From assembly GCF_003048535.1 (NCBI RefSeq), contig NZ_PIRQ01000005.1, forward strand, positions 62,001 to 126,000: a DNA stretch of 64,000 nt. The letters are read 5' to 3'. Origin of the DNA: Campylobacter concisus (GTDB lineage Bacteria; Campylobacterota; Campylobacteria; Campylobacterales; Campylobacteraceae). Both the position numbers and the translations under genes were made by a program. The notes under the pieces were generated by a model. The model was not told where the DNA came from. It saw nothing but the letters and a program-made list of their open reading frames with translations, and made no database searches. Positions 63,824 to 64,000 of the stretch are shown in pieces (position 1 is the first letter of the stretch; the number at the start of each line of letters is the position of its first letter).

Positions 63824-64000
63824 ATGAAACATTACGAGCTTTTATTTATTCTTAAGCCGACATTAACGGAAGAGGAAGTTAAAGCTAAAGTTGACTTCGT
63901 AAAAGAAGTTATAACAAAAAACGGCGGCGAGATCGCTACTGTTGTTGAGATGGGCACTAGAAAGCTAGCTTACACCATCAAAAAATATGAGCGTGGAACA
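63824..64000 (+). CDS. rpsF: 30S ribosomal protein S6 (N-terminal part)
   Basis: The first 59 residues are in the window; the gene continues past the right edge. [19 protein letters not shown] and [13 protein letters not shown] are conserved S6 segments (about 1-19 and 46-58). The ATG follows AAGGAGAAGAA. S6 binds the 16S central domain with S18, and in most genomes rpsF is followed by ssb and rpsR. Confidence 0.97.
   Translation, partial: MKHYELLFILKPTLTEEEVKAKVDFVKEVITKNGGEIATVVEMGTRKLAYTIKKYERGT

Overview
The window is a gene-dense chromosomal segment of a Campylobacter. The taxon is inferred from gene content and order: nth / peb4-fba plus a MotAB-like pair, hrcA-grpE-dnaK, kdsB-thrC-lpxK-nadE, hotdog protein-cmoB-small lipoprotein, rrf2-flhA beside rpsO, ligA-tlyA-ribF-cmoA, lysC-hobA-holB-folP, hemW-tatB-tatC-queA, ilvC-divergent deacetylase-dprA-ruvX and rnr-holA-rpsF are orders I recall from Campylobacter and Helicobacter genomes. 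The higher-GC coding style and the cytoplasmic selenocysteine FdhF-type formate dehydrogenase point to the C. concisus/curvus side of the genus rather than C. jejuni; this is inference. I see no tRNA, rRNA, insertion sequence, CRISPR array, prophage or long poly-G tract.

Layout. 1-1.2 kb: edge of a haem/iron ABC permease gene and divergent hugZ, with a Fur-box-like site between them. 1.4-8.7 kb (minus): flaC, then a six-gene run peb4-fba-MotA-like-MotB-like-PLP enzyme-hisD. 8.8-12.6 kb: nth, dsbD, ppk2 and a small membrane protein. 12.7-16 kb (minus): hrcA-grpE-dnaK under a consensus promoter and a CIRCE operator. 16-16.8 kb: AT-rich DNA with a probably leaderless HTH gene and a 57-residue ORF. 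16.8-22.1 kb (minus): nadE, a DegT-fold protein lacking the usual lysine, lpxK, cutA, thrC, kdsB. 22.2-26.1 kb: a metallo-beta-lactamase-fold hydrolase, the major porin, a hotdog protein, cmoB and a tiny lipoprotein. 26.1-29.1 kb (plus): a Tat-exported transglutaminase-like protein, a MerT/MerP-like pair and a dipeptidase. 29.2-35.7 kb (minus): rrf2-flhA-DHH-small acidic protein-Sel1 protein-pyrB-pyrC. 35.8-38.8 kb: rpsO and selenocysteine fdhF. 38.9-48 kb (minus): cmoA, ribF, tlyA, ligA, a NADAR protein, then rppH-lysC-hobA-holB-folP. 48.1-52.1 kb: a TonB-dependent receptor and PepSY protein opposite an AraC regulator. 52.2-56.3 kb (plus): hemW, tatB, tatC, queA and a degenerate kinase/receiver protein. 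56.3-59.9 kb (minus): ilvC, a divergent polysaccharide deacetylase, dprA, ruvX. 60-64 kb (plus): an HDOD protein, rnr, holA and the start of rpsF.

Links across the window. CmoA and CmoB, the two steps of cmo5U tRNA modification, are both present though 13 kb apart, and QueA modifies tRNA too. TatB/TatC would export the RR-motif transglutaminase-like protein. Two Fur-like sites mark two iron/haem loci. HobA, HolA, HolB, LigA, Nth and DprA are replication, repair and uptake functions. Most genes lie in tight runs with ATGA-type overlaps, and several start at GTG or TTG.

Most unusual items: the Sec codon and SECIS hairpin in fdhF, the orphan MotA/MotB pair with long coiled coils, the DegT-fold protein with histidine in place of lysine, paired direct repeats at the AraC gene, three genes whose -10 box sits 6-7 nt before the start codon, and a degenerate kinase-receiver protein.
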